A DNA stretch of 64,000 bases from Elymus sibiricus (Eukaryota > Streptophyta > Magnoliopsida > Poales > Poaceae): contig CM077676.1 of assembly GCA_039707655.1 (NCBI GenBank), forward strand, positions 82,547,895-82,611,894, written 5' to 3'. Every line of letters starts with the position of its first letter. The stretch's first letter is position 1. The notes beneath the pieces were generated by a model, which was not told the DNA's origin, did not search any database, and saw only the letters and a program-made list of their open reading frames with translations. The position numbers and the translations under genes are program-made. This document shows, in pieces, positions 34,720 through 47,391 of the stretch.

Positions 34720-35976
34720 ACATGTGTGTAAATCCATTTGTCCTTCCAATAATGTCCTCTCATACACACCCTATACGTATTGTCAGCAAAATACTCCGCG
34801 TGGCATTATTAGCATTATGTAGTATCTGTCAGAGTAAAACGAGACTGAAAGTGAATGGACGATTAGTCCTGGTTTCTATTGATTCTCAAGTATATATACA
34901 TCTGCAAGAGATGGGAAGAAGAGGTGCCTGTTCGGAGGCATCCCTCCAGAACAGATGCTTTTTGACAATAGAGAGAGAAGGGACATGACTATTCGGGGTT
35001 GGACATTTGCTAATGACGGTTCGTTAATTAGCATGTGCTAATTAACAATAGACATGTGCTAATTTATTCCTAACACCCCCCTTGTACAACACCGCTTCTT
35101 GATCATCATTGAAGGCTTCTTGAACATCACTGAAGGTGTCTTGTATATTCATCGTCCATCTTGAGAAATCCTTTGTACAATCTTGAGAGTCTCCCCCAAA
35201 AACCCTGTGGGAAAAATATGAGGAGAATAGTGCTGATATGTTGCTAAAACTCCTTTAAACCCAATGGGAAGAAGAATAAGGAGAAAAGGTGCAACATATA
35301 ATGATTATTGTCTCCTTGATAACTCAAATGAGAAAAACCTTTGATGAAGGAGAAAACTCATTGGTGAGTTTGGAGAACAATAAATATGCTTTGTATACTT
35401 TCCTTTAAAAACTCCAATGGGGAAAAATAGAAAGTATTGCATATGTCGCCTCGTTAAAAACCTTTTATGAGAAACTTCGAGAGAAAGCTCATAAGAGAAA
35501 AGAGTGCGATCTGATATGCCATTGAAACTCCTTTAAAACCCAGTGGGAAAAATATAAGGAGAAAATGATATGACATATCATGATAATTGTCTTTTCTCAA
35601 TATGGGAAAATCCATAGAGTTTAGAGGACAATAAATATGTCGTGTATACTTTCCTAAAAACCCCGGTGGGGAAAACAGAAAGTATGACATATGATCTCAT
35701 GTTGATATTACCTCATTAAAAACCTTGATGAGAGCAAGTAAAAGTAAACTCATAAAGGGAAAAAGAGTATAATATGATGCTTTGAACAGGAGTAATTCAG
35801 GAAGATACTCCCCCTAATACTTGCATATCTTGAAGCCGTCGAATACCAATTCCATGAACATGTTTCTGGAATGTTGAAGTTGGTAGAGACTTCATAAACA
35901 AATCAGCAAGGTTTTCACATGATTTGACTTGCAAGATGAGCGACATAGTGATATTGCTTACTATGTAACTTGTTTG
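34720..35976 (-). mobile_element. Truncated Copia 3' end: RNase H tail and 3' LTR
   Basis: On the minus strand 35976 to about 35817 encodes the end of Copia RNase H (KSCENLADLFMKSLPTSTF...GIGIRRL). About 740 bp of non-coding sequence with repeated AAAACC..GGGAAAAATA motifs follows, then a polypurine tract (ACAAGGGGGG, about 35076-35085) and an LTR starting TGTTAGGAATAAATTAGC at 35075. The LTR contains TATATATA near 34890 and runs left towards the kinase-NLR; its far end, about 34720, is uncertain. The rest of the element is cut off by the CACTA end at 35977. Confidence 0.7.
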
Positions 35977-36649
35977 CACTACTGCAGGAATGCCTAGCAG
36001 TGGCGGGTGGGAAAAGTCCAGCAGTGGCGGGCAAGGCTCTCAGGGCCGCCCGCCACCGACCTCCTGCCACTGCTAGAACACCATCAGTGGCGGGCGTCCG
36101 CCCACCACTGTTAGACCATGAGCAGTGGCGGGCTCTACGTCGTGCCCGCCACAGCACTCCGTGTTGCCCGCCACAGGAATTTCGCGCTGCTATGGCGGTC
36201 CTTTTCTACCGCTCGCCACTGCTATTGTTGCATGCCGACATGATTGAATTATAGCATATTGCACCTGGATCATATCATCAGATTGCATTTGATACATAAA
36301 TTCTGGTTTGAACCTTGATCCACTTACACGCACCACATTACAATGATTTCAGATTAATGAAAAGTAGTAGTTATAAAATATAACAAGTGCATTACAATAA
36401 TTAATAAGCATACATATGTCGCACTCATCACATAATTAATGGTTTGACGAGTTTTTTTGAGTGAAATGAGTGTTGGCAGATGTTCAACATGCAGACCGTT
36501 AGTAGAAGCCGCACATACTACATGAATTAGTACTTGATGGAACGAACGGGGACCAACGGGCCGCTTACTCTGGAATTGGAGATTTGGCCTCTCGAAGAGC
36601 CCATTGCACAACCTCAGCGGGCGTGGGTATGGTGGTTGGACTCATACCC
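35977..36649 (+). mobile_element. CACTA transposon end, first copy
   Basis: Starts CACTACTGCAGGAATGCC, a CACTA-superfamily terminus, followed by subterminal repeats of CAGTGGCGGGC in both orientations to about 36235. About 400 bp of AT-rich interior follow until a second identical-orientation end at 36650. No transposase. The other terminus was not found. Confidence 0.7.
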
Positions 36650-37015
36650 CACTACTGCAGGAATGCCTAGAAGTGGCGAGTGGGCAAAGGCCAGCAGTGG
36701 CGGGCAAGGCTCCCAGGGGCGCCCACCACCGACCTCCCACCACTGCTATGAGCACATCAGTGGTGGGCGGGCGCTCGCCGCTGGTAGAGCCTCATCAGTG
36801 GCGAGTGGTGGAGTTTGCTCGCCAGTAGTAGAATATTTGCAGTGGCGGGCTGTGTTTACGTGCCCGCCATTACTTATTCTTGTTGCAGTGGCGAGCTTAC
36901 TGGAGCGCCCGCCACTGAAAGCTTAGGCATGCTAAATAAAAATTTTGCAGCCACGGCAACAATTGTGCTGACATGACTGCGTTTTGCAAAAAAACAATTT
37001 AAGAAATTCAATATA
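36650..37015 (+). mobile_element. CACTA transposon end, second copy
   Basis: CACTACTGCAGGAATGCCTA again, with the same layout of CAGTGGCG-type subterminal repeats to about 36925. It is clearly related to the copy at 35977 but diverged. It is interrupted at 37016 by the LTR-rich element; 46043-46220 may be its continuation. No transposase is visible. Confidence 0.65.
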
Positions 37016-40000
37016 TGTGACGGCCCCGGCCCGACCGTGCACTAATCATACACGCAAATGCACACGATCGAGAACAGAGACTCACGGGAAGATATCACAA
37101 CACAACTCTAAACACAAATAAAGAACAAACAAGCTTAATATTACAAGCCATGGGCCTCGAGGGCTCGAATACATAAGGTCGAGTTATACAAGCATTAGCG
37201 GAAGCAAAAGTATCTGAGTACAGACACAAAGTTAAACAAGATGCCTTAAGAAGGCGAAAACAAACAACGACATTGATCGAAAGAGGCAAGGCCTCCTGCC
37301 TGGGAGCCTCCTAACTACTCCTGGTCGACGGCTCAACGTAGTAGTAGGCGCCTCCGGGGATCTCCTGCTCCTGGACTCCGTCGTCTGATCGCAGCAACCG
37401 GGTAGGGGAAAAGAAGTAGCAAAGCAACCGTGAGTACTCATCCAAAGTAATCGCAAGACTGACATCAGAACTATGCTAAATATGCATCGGTATCAAAGGA
37501 ATGGGGCTATATCTTTGGACTAAACTGCAGAAATGCCAGAATAGAGGGGAAGGCCTAGCCTATCGAAGACTAGCATCTCCAGCATCTTGCAGCATTAGAA
37601 GAGTGTAGATTAGTAACATAATTAAAGTTACAAGCATGTTGTATCAAAGCCTAGAGATCCTTCCGCGACTCCCTGCGAGAAAGCGATCCCGGAGCTTATA
37701 GTTAATTAACATGTATCCAGTTCAAGTTGTAGTAGATCGGGATACAACACCGAGCGTCCTGTTACCGTGGACACGGCTATTCGAATAGATAACTTCCCTG
37801 CAGGGGTGCACTACTGTTACCCAACACGCTCGATTAACTCTGGCCGGACACACTTTTCTCGGTCATGCCCGGCCTCGGCTGATCGACACGACATAGTCCT
37901 ACCTAGGCTCCGCAGAGAGGTCCCCGCCGGTCTACATCCTAAGTGCTCAAGGGTCTTGTGCCCATCGCCCTTTGCACTCCGGGTCGTTATGCGACGAGCC
38001 GGGACGAGCACCACTTCATCCTGGATGGCACTGGCCCGACAGGCCCACAATGCTGAACTGGACGTCTGGCAGAGCTTTCGGCTGATACATACGGCGTAGA
38101 GGGCCCCATTAAACCATTATCCCACGTGGTGGTAGTGCGTATAGGCCAGTGGCCAACTCAGATCAATACCCAAATCCGTTAGCGCATTATTAGGAGCTCA
38201 CGGTGACGATCAGTGCTCCTGTCGTCCCGCCTCGAGGAAGTGCAACAAGGGTCAGGCCCATCCCTCTCTAGGGCGGTCTCTGCCTACCCGGCCGCACCTC
38301 GTAATTAGCTCGCGGGTACCTTTGGGTCAACCCGACTTCACATCTCTCGCGGATACCCCTCGGGGTCGACCCGTCTTTATTAGGTATCTGTAATAAAACC
38401 CAGGTAACTGTGTGTTCATAACATCAAAGAGGAATCCGAGGAATCACCCTCGCTGGATTCCTACTTGATGTAATCCGTCATGGAGAACCAGGAGGAATCA
38501 CCCCTCGATAGTCCACACTTGAGAGGTTGTATGACAGAGTCATCATTGGGAAGGGGAGAGTGAGGAATCACCCTCTGCAATCACCATCGATGTGCTATAC
38601 TACAGGGATATCATCAGGAGTGCAGTACGAGGTATCACCCTCGGCACTCGATAGTAGCCCTACAGAGTCGTACAACTAAGGGGGGTACGTGCGGTGATGT
38701 GACGGTATCTGCACATCGATCAGTATGATCGAGGCACTGGTACTAAAGCGGGGCAACATGGACAAGGGTGAGAGGTCACTGATGGATCACTAGCCAAACT
38801 ATGCTAAGCAGTTTAGGATGACAGGTAAGGTAACAACAACAGTTACAAAATCAGGCTATGCATCAGAATAGGAGCAAGCAATTACAGTAGCAAAATCTAA
38901 TGCAAGCATGAGGGAGAAGGAGTAGGCGATATAGGAATGATCAAGGGGGTTTTGCTTGCCTAGAAGCTTTGCTGAAAGGGGCTGGTCGTCGGTGAAGTAC
39001 TCGATCACAGGGGTAGCGTCGGTCTCGGAGTCTACCGGAGAGAAGAGGGGGGAGAAACAATAAATGCAAGCAACGAATGCAATCGCAGATGCATGGCATG
39101 GCAGCACGTTATTCGAGGGGCGCCCTAATGCAGTACTACGCAAGTTAGTCGGAGCGGGAAACATCTGGAGGTGTTTTACCAGCTCCGGGCATTTATCAGA
39201 CAGATGAATTGGAGGGGAAAGTTCCATGTTCATCATGTTAGAGGGGTGTGGCAGGTATGTGGGTGGCATATTCGGATTCGTCATATTTTTCTGATCATTT
39301 TTCATATATAAATTACTTTCATCCGAGTTACGGTTTATTTTATATGATTTTTCAAAGTTTTTACTGAATTTCTGGAATTATTTTAATTTGAAATTATTTA
39401 AATATTAATTGCTATGGGTACACAGAAGTGTACCCAGAAATGTGCATAGAGGCTGACATGTGGGCCCAGTCAGCAGTTGACTGGTCCACGTTGACTGGTC
39501 AAAGTGGCCCACTGGACCCACCTGTCATTGACTAGGGTCAATCCTAGTCAGCTTTGACTGGTCAACTGGGCCTAGTGGGACCCAGTGGTCAGTCTCTGTT
39601 AATTATAACAGTGTGTTAATTTAGTTAACTAGCTAATTAGGGAGGTGGGGCCCATTTAACAGTGACACAGTGGTTAGTGGATTAATTTAATTGTAATCCT
39701 AATTGCTACAGTACCATGGCCCACTGTCAACGACTGATTAGTGGCTAATCAAGTCAAAACGGGCCCACCGGTCAGATTCAAACGGTGCTGGTGCCGGCGG
39801 CGACCACAACCGCGGCGGCGCGACGCGGGACCGCGTCGGAAAATTGCTAGGGGCCGCGGCCGGATGCGTGGCTGGGCTCTACGGAACGCCCACGACGAGG
39901 CGCGTCCAACGGTGGTGGGGCTGGAGCGAACGGTCGCCGGAATCGAAGCCGGCGACGAGTTGTGGGGCGGCTGGGTTTCGGACGTCGTCGGAAAATGATG

Positions 40001-41177
40001 CCGGAGCACGCATTCGAGCAACGGAGCGCATGAGCAGCATCCACGGTCCACCAGGAACACGCTGGTGCACCGCGTGCGAGCAGAGGAGCTCGAGAGCGAG
40101 GAGCTCTTCGGCCATGGCGAACGGCGGCGACGGTCGCGAATGGGGAGACGGCTACGGCGGCTAAAACGCTCAGTCGAGAGGGGAAAGCACGCGGAAGCTC
40201 ACATCGGAGGTGGTGGCAGGCTCGGGGAGGCCGGGGAAGGTCGAGGTCGAGCGGATCGATGTGTTGGACGGCGGCGACCGAAGGTAGAAGATGAAGCCGA
40301 TCCCGACGGTGTGGTGGCGTTGAGCTCGCGTTCGTCGTCGTAGATGAGGTAGTCGAGCGTGGCGGTCCTCCTGGGCGTCTTGGCTGGCCGTGGGGAGGCC
40401 AGTGGCCACGGCAATGGCGAGCGGCGGCGGCGGCAGAGTTCGGGCGTGAGCGGAACAGAGAGAGGAGAGAGGCGAGGGAGAAAGTGAGGCGCGGGAGGAG
40501 CCAGGGGGGTTGTGGAGGTGGCCCATATCCACCTGGGGGGCGGCGCGGTGGCGAGCTGTCGCGAGGAGCGAGGAGGGGCCAGGGGTGAGCGCGCGCGGGC
40601 GAGCAGCAGAGGGCGACAACGCGAGGGAGAGAGAGCGAGAGGTGGGAGAGGACGTCGGCTGGGCTGGGCCGGCTCTGTAGCCACTTAAGCCCACGGCCAC
40701 AGTAGCTAGGGCCCTTTTCTTTTTATTTTTCTGTTTTCGTTTATTCTTTTCTGTTGCAATTTCTTTTTAGCTGCAAATGGCCTTTGAAAAATGTCAAACT
40801 AGTCTCCATAATTCCTCTACAATATTCTGCACTTCCACAATGAGTTTGGGGATTAAATAAATTCATTTGAATTTTAACTAAATAGAAATGGATTTAATAG
40901 GGCTGTTTTGGTTACTGTTTTTGGATAATGGGGTCAGATTTGGAATTCAATTAATGTTGGTTTTATTTTTACAATTGCTTTGGGATTATTTGCAATATTA
41001 TGAACTATTTTGTTTTCAGATTTGATCAACTTTTATTTTGGCTTGCATTTTGAATTTTTGTTCAAAGTGGAATTTGAAATGAGATATGAACAAATGATGA
41101 TCAAGCACTGTTATCCATGGTGACTTGGCATTATAAAAAGGGTGATCACTGTAGCTTGATACATGGGGATGTTACAA
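37016..41177 (-). repeat. 3' LTR (element orientation) of the LTR-dominated element
   Basis: 4162 bp. It contains GAGGAATCACCCTC-type motifs at 38438, 38492, 38562 and 38629, and a GC-rich block at 39750-40690. The GC-rich block gives overlapping frames on both strands that are not conserved in length between the two LTRs, so none is called. Confidence 0.92.
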
Positions 41178-41884
41178 TTCTCCTCCTCTAAAAGAAATTC
41201 TCGTCCCGAGAATTAAGAGGTGGAGTAAGGGGAATCTCCGGGATCAAGGAAGTACAGGAGAGTCAGGTTTCGATCCTGTGGAACTGTGGTTAGTGTGGGT
41301 TACAAGCACTTAGGGAGGGAAGTGACATCTTGCACGGCCATGATAGTAAGGCACGTTAGAGGATAGTTTGTCAGCTATGTTGGCAACAACGTCGGTACCA
41401 AGGGCAAGGGACGAAGAGAACAATTTTCCCGCTCGTTAAGACGAGGCGGAACAATAGGCAAAGTTCTCATCCATCGTCGGTTACCTGAATGCCAACAACA
41501 ATAGTAACATGGTGTTACCGACAAAGTGGTACACCGGGGTGTTTGCATAAGTAGGGAATCATTACTGCTTAGATAAAAGCTAGATTATAAGAAAGGTTAA
41601 ACAGACCAATGGAAAGGAATAATTGTAGACAATCCAGCTCTCCGGGTGAATGTGATCACGAGAACCTAATGTTAGAGTTAGTAAAATCTTTAACCCGAAA
41701 AGAAGAGATATCAGAATCCCAGAGTAAAGGAGAGGAATAAAAGATCCTAATCCCATCCGTTGGCGACGAGGGCCCGTAAGCCACACAGCCATGTTAGTAA
41801 AATAGTTTTTCAAAGACTAGACTCAACTTCGGCCAAGGAGTTGGAAAGGGGGCTACCTACAGGCAGTCGGCTCTGATACCAACT
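41178..41884 (-). other. 707-bp interior of the LTR-dominated element
   Basis: Holds the polypurine tract at the left and the initiator-Met-type primer-binding site at the right. Between them are about 680 bases without a coding frame of note. Confidence 0.85.
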
Positions 41885-44800
41885 TGTGACGCCCCCGGCC
41901 CGACCGTGCACTAATCATACATGCAAATGCACACGATCGAGAACAGAGACTCACGGGAAGATATCACAACACAACTCTGAACACAAATAAAGAACAAACA
42001 AGCTTAATATTACAAGCCAAGGGCCTCAAGGGCTCGAATACATAAGCTCGAGTCATAAAAGCATTAGCGGAAGCAAAAGTATCTGAGTACAGACACAAAG
42101 TTAAACAAGATGCCTTAAGAAGGCGAAAACAAACAACGGCATTGATCGAAAGAGGCAAGGCCTCCTACCTGGGAGCCTCCTAACTACTCCTGGTCGATGG
42201 CTCAACGTAGTAGTAGGCGCCTTCGGGGATCTCCTGCTCCTGGACTCCGTCGTCTGATCGCAGCAACCGGGTAGGGGAAAAGAAGTAGCAAAGCAACCGT
42301 GAGTACTCATCGAAAGTACTCGCAAGACTGACATCAGAACTATGCTAAATATGCATCGGTATCAAAGGAATGGGGCTATATCTTTGGACTAAACTGCAGA
42401 AATGCCAGAATAGAGGGGAAGGCCTAGCCTATCGAAGACTAGCATCTCCAGCGTCTTGCAGCATTAGAAGAGTGTAGATTAGTAACATAATTAAAGTTAC
42501 AAGCATGTTGTATCAAAGCCTAGAGATCCTTCCGCGACTCCCTGCGAGAAAGCGATCCCGGAGCTTACAGTTAATTAACATGTATCCAGTTCAAGTTGTA
42601 GTAGATCGGGATACAACACCGAGCGTCCTGTTACCGTGGACACGGCTATTCGAATAGATAACTTCCCTGCAGGGGTGCAGTACTGTTACCCAACACGCTC
42701 GATTAACTCTGGCCAGACACACTTTTCTCGGTCATGCCCGGCCTCGGCTGATCGACATGACATAGTCCTACCTAGGCTCCGCAGAGAGGTCCCCGCCGGT
42801 CTACATCCTAAGTGCTCAGGGGTCTTGGGCCCATCGCCCTTTGCACTCCGGGTCGTTATGCGACGAGCCGGGACGAGCACCACCTCATCCTGGATGGCAC
42901 TGGCCCGACAGGCCCACAATGCTGAACTGGACGTCTGACAGAGCTTTCGGCTGATACATACGGCGTAGAGGGCCCCATTAAACCATTATCCCACGTGGTG
43001 GTAGTGCGTATAGGCCAGTGGCCAACTCAGATCAATACCCAAATCCGTTAGCGCATTATTAGGAGCTCGCGGTGACGATCAGTGCTCCTGTCGTCCCGTC
43101 TCGAGGAAGTGCAACAAGGGTCAGGCCCATCCCTCTCTAGGGCGGTCTCTGCCTACCCGGCTGCGCCTCGTAATTAGCTCGCGGGTACATTTGGGTCAAC
43201 CCGACTTCGCATCTCTCGCGGGTACCCCTCGGGGTTGACCCATCTTTATTAGGTATCTGTAATAAAACCCAGGTAACTGTGTGTTCATAACATCAAAGAG
43301 GAATTCGAGGAATCACCCTCGCTGGATTCCTACTTGATGTAACCCGTCAAGGAGAACTAGGAGGAATCACCCTCGATGGTCCACACTTGAGAGGTTGTAC
43401 GACAGAGTCATCATTGGGAAGGGGAGAGCGAGGAATCACCCTCTGCAATCACCATCGATGTGCTATACTACAGGGATATCATCAGGAGTGCAGTACGAGG
43501 TATCACCCTCGGCACACGATAGTAGCCCTACAGAGTCGTACAACTAAGGGGGGTACGTGCGGTGATGTGACGGTATCTGCACATCGATCACTATGATCGA
43601 GGCACTGGTACTAAAGCGGGGCAACATGGACAAGGGTGAGAGGTCACTGATGGATCACTAGCCAAACTATGCTAAGCAGTTTAGGATGACAGGTAAGGTA
43701 ACAACAGCAGTTACAAAATCAGGCTATGCATCAGAATAGGAGCAAGCAATTACAGTAGCAAAATCTAATGCAAGCATGAGGGAGAAGGAGTAGGCGATAT
43801 AGGAATGATCAAGGGGGGTTTGCTTGCCTGGAAGCTTTGCTGAAAGGGGCTGGTCGTCGGTGAAGTACTCGATCACAGGGGTAGCGTCGGTCTCGGAGTC
43901 TACCAGAGAGAAGAGGGGGGGAGAAACAATAAATACAAGCAGCGAATGCAATCACAGATGCATGGCATGGCAGCACGTTATTCGAGGGGTGCCGTAATGC
44001 AGTACTACGCAAGTTAGTCGGAGCGTGAAACATCTGGAGGTGTTTTACCAGCTCCGGGCATTTATCGGACATATGAACTGGAGGGGAAAGTTCCATGTTC
44101 ATCATGTTAGAGGGGTGTGGCAGGTATGTGGGTGGTATATTCGGATTCGTCATATTTTTCTGATCATTTTTCATATATACATTATTTTCATCCGAGTTAC
44201 GGTTTATTTTATATGATTTTTCAAAGTTTTACTGAATTTCTGGAACTATTTTAATTCGAAATTATTTAAATATTAATTGCTATGGGTACACAAAAGTGTA
44301 CCCAGAAATGTGCATAGAGGCTGACATGTGGGCCCAGTCAGCAGTTTACTGGTCCACGTTGACTGGTCAAAGTGGCCCACTGGACCCACCTGTCATTGAC
44401 TAGGGTCAATCCCAGTCAGCTTTGACTGGTCAACTGGGCCCAGTGGGACCCAGTGGTCAGTCTCTGTTAATTATAACAGTGTGTTAATTTAGTTAACTAG
44501 CTAATTAGGGAGGTGGGGCCCATTTAACAGTGACACACTGGTTAGTGGATTAATTTAATTGTAATCCTAATTGCTACAGTAACCATGGCCCACTGTCAGC
44601 GACTGATTAGTGGCTAATCAAGTCAAAACGGGCCCACCGGTCAGATTCAAACGGCGTTGGCGCCGGCGCCGACCACAACCGCGGCGGCGCGACGCGGGAC
44701 CGCGTCGGAAAATTGCTCGGGGCCGCGGCCGGATGCTTGGCTGGGCTCTATGGAACGCCCATGACGAGGCGCGTCCAACGGTGGTGGCGCTGGAGCGAAC

Positions 44801-46037
44801 GGTCGCCGGAATCGAAGCCGGCGACGAGTTGTGCGGCGGCTGGGTTTCAGACGTCGTCGGAAAATGATGCCGGAGCACGCATTCGAGCAACGGAGCGCAT
44901 GAGCAGCATCCACGGTCCACCAGGAACATGCTGGTGCACCGCGTGCGAGCAGAGGAGCTCGAGAGCGAGGAGCTCTTCGGCCATGGCGAACGGCGGCAAC
45001 GGTCGCGAATGGGGAGACGACTACGGCGGCTAAAACGCTCAGTCGAGAGGGGGAAAGCACGCGGAAGCTCACATCGGAGCTGGTGGCAGGCTCTGGGAGG
45101 CCGGGGAAGGTCGAGGTCGAGCGGATCAATGTGTTGGACGGCGGCGACCGAAGGTAGAAGATGAAGCCGATCCCGACGGTGTGGTGGCGTTGAGCTTGTG
45201 TTCGTCGTCGTAGATAAGGTAGTCGAGCGTGGCGGTCCTCCTGGGCGTCTTGGCTGGCCGTGGGGAGGCCAGTGGCCACGGCAATGGCGAGCGGCGGCAG
45301 AGTTTGGGTGCGAGCGGAACAGAGAGAGGAGAGAGGCGAGGGAGAAAGTGAGGCGCAGGAGGAGCCAGGGGGGTTGTGAAGGTGGCCCATATCCACCTGG
45401 GGGCGTCGCGGTGGCGAGCTGTCGCGAGGAGCGAGGAGGGGCCAGGGGTGAGCGCGCGCGGGCGAGCAGCAGAGGGCGACAGCGCGAGGGAGAGAGAGCG
45501 AGAGGTGGGAGAGGACGCCGGCTGGGCTGGGCCGGCTCTGTAGCCACTTAAGCCCACGGCCACAGTAGCTAGGGCCCTTTTCTTTTTTTTTCTGTTTTCG
45601 TTTATTCTTTTCTGTTGCAATTTCTTTTTAGCCGCAAATGGCCTTTGAAAAATGTCAAACTAGTCTCCATAATTCCTCTGCAATATTCTGCACTTCCACA
45701 ATGAGTTTGGGGATTAAATAAATTCATTTGAATTTTAACTAAATAGAAATGGATTTAATAGGGCTGTTTTGGTTACTGTTTTTGGATAATGGGGTCAGAA
45801 TTGGAATTCAATTAATGTTGGTTTTATTTTTACAATTGCTTTGGGATTATTTGCAATATTATGAACTATTTTGTTTTCAGATTTGATCAACTTTTATTTT
45901 TACTTGCATTTTGATTTTTTTTTCAAAGTGGAATTTGAAATGAGATATGAACAAATGATGATCAAGCACTGTTATCCATGGTGACTTGGCATTATAAAAA
46001 GGGTGATCACTGTAGCTTGATACATGGGGATGTTACA
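41885..46037 (-). repeat. 5' LTR (element orientation) of the LTR-dominated element
   Basis: 4153 bp, offset 4869 from the other copy at its start, with scattered substitutions and small indels (for example C/G near 41892 and a shorter T run near 44226). A 309-codon frame at 45547-44618 is broken in the other LTR and is low-complexity. Confidence 0.92.
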
Positions 46038-46042
46038 ATATA

Positions 46043-46220
46043 AACAGCACGCATTTTAAGATTATGCATGAATCTTCACACCACATAATGAGTAGTTTAG
46101 TAATTCACCAGTACTTGATTAGCGCATATGGGTTTTGCTAGGATCGATGCATGGAAGAGTTCAACATTATCTACATTACCGTTCAAAGGATCTACTTTGA
46201 CGGTAACATCTATAGTGTTG
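46043..46220. other. Unassigned 178 bp between two retroelements
   Basis: Lies between the TSD of the LTR-dominated element and the Gypsy LTR; it may continue the CACTA sequence interrupted at 37016. Confidence 0.35.
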
Positions 46221-47391
46221 TGATGACCCACAAGTATAGGGGATCAATCGTAGTCCTTTCGATAAGTAAGAGTGTCGAACCCAACGAGTAGCAGAAGGAA
46301 ATGACAAGCGGTTTTCAGCAAGGTATTTTCTGCAAGCACTGAAATTATCGGTAACGAGTAGTTTGATAGCAAGATAATTTGTAACAAGTGACAAGTAGCA
46401 ATAGTAACTAAAGTGCAGCAAGGTAGCCCAATCCTTTTGTTGCAAAGGACAGGCCGGAACGTTCTCTTATAATAAGCAAAGCGTTCTCGAGGACACATGG
46501 GAATTTCATCTAATCACTTTCATCATGTTTGTTTGATTCGCGTTCGCTACATTGATAATTTGATATGTGGGTGGACCGGTGCTTGGGTGCTGTTCTTACT
46601 TGAACAAGCCTCCCACTTATGATTAACCCCTCTCGCAAGCATCCGCAACTACGAAAGAAGAATTAAGATAAATATAACCATAGCATTAAACATATGGATC
46701 CAAATCAGCCCCTTATGGAATAGCGCATAAACTAGGGTTTAAGCTTCTATCACTCTAGCAACCCATCATCTAATTACTACTCCACAATGCATTCCCTTAA
46801 GCCCAAAGATGGTGAAGTGTGATGTAGTCAACGTTCACATGACACCACTAAGAGAATCAACAACATACATATCATAAAAATATCGAACGAATACCAAATT
46901 CACATGATTACTTATGACAAGACTTCTCCCATGTCCTCAAGAACAAAAGTAACTACTCACACATCATATTCATGTCCAAGATCAGAGGGGTATTGAATAG
47001 CATAATGGATCTGAACATATAATCTTCCACCAAATAAACCAACTAGCATCAACTACGAGATGTAATCAACACTACTAGCAACCCACAGGTACCAATCTGA
47101 GGTTTTGAGACAAAGATTGAATACAAGAGATGAACTAGGGTGTGAGATGAGATGGTGCTGGTGAAGATGTTGATGAAGATTGGTCCTCCCACTATGAGAG
47201 GATCGTTGGTGATGTCGATGGCTTCAATTTTCCCCTCCCGGAGGGAAGTATCCCCGGCAGAATCGCTCCGCCGGAGAGCAAACGTGCTCCTGCCCAAGTT
47301 CCGCCTCGAGACGGCGGCGCTCCATCCCGAAAGTCTTCCCCTTATTTTTTCTAGGGCAAATGGGCTTATATACCAGAAAATTGTAAGGGAA

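Larger units (their letters stand above)
37016..46037 (-). mobile_element. LTR-dominated non-autonomous retrotransposon, 9022 bp
   Basis: Two direct repeats, 37016-41177 (4162 bp) and 41885-46037 (4153 bp), flank only 707 bp. TSD ATATA is at 37011-37015 and 46038-46042. On the minus strand the LTR starts TGTAACATCCCC and ends CGTCACA. A primer-binding site, TTGGTATCAGAGC (41882-41870), lies two bases inside the right LTR and a purine tract (AGAGGAGGAG, 41190-41181) precedes the left LTR. So the element is complete by its own ends. The interior has no gag or pol and must be mobilised in trans. The layout is LARD-like but with an unusually small interior. TGTAAC ends suggest Gypsy affiliation; that is inference. 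Confidence 0.92.

Noticed and set aside
34181..34723. 180-codon Pro-rich frame
   Set aside because: Produced by the 33-bp minisatellite and GC-rich leader; no domain and no splice support.
44618..45547. 309-codon frame in one LTR of the LTR-dominated element
   Set aside because: Low-complexity GC-rich, overlapped by equally long frames on both strands and broken at the matching place in the other LTR (39749-40700).
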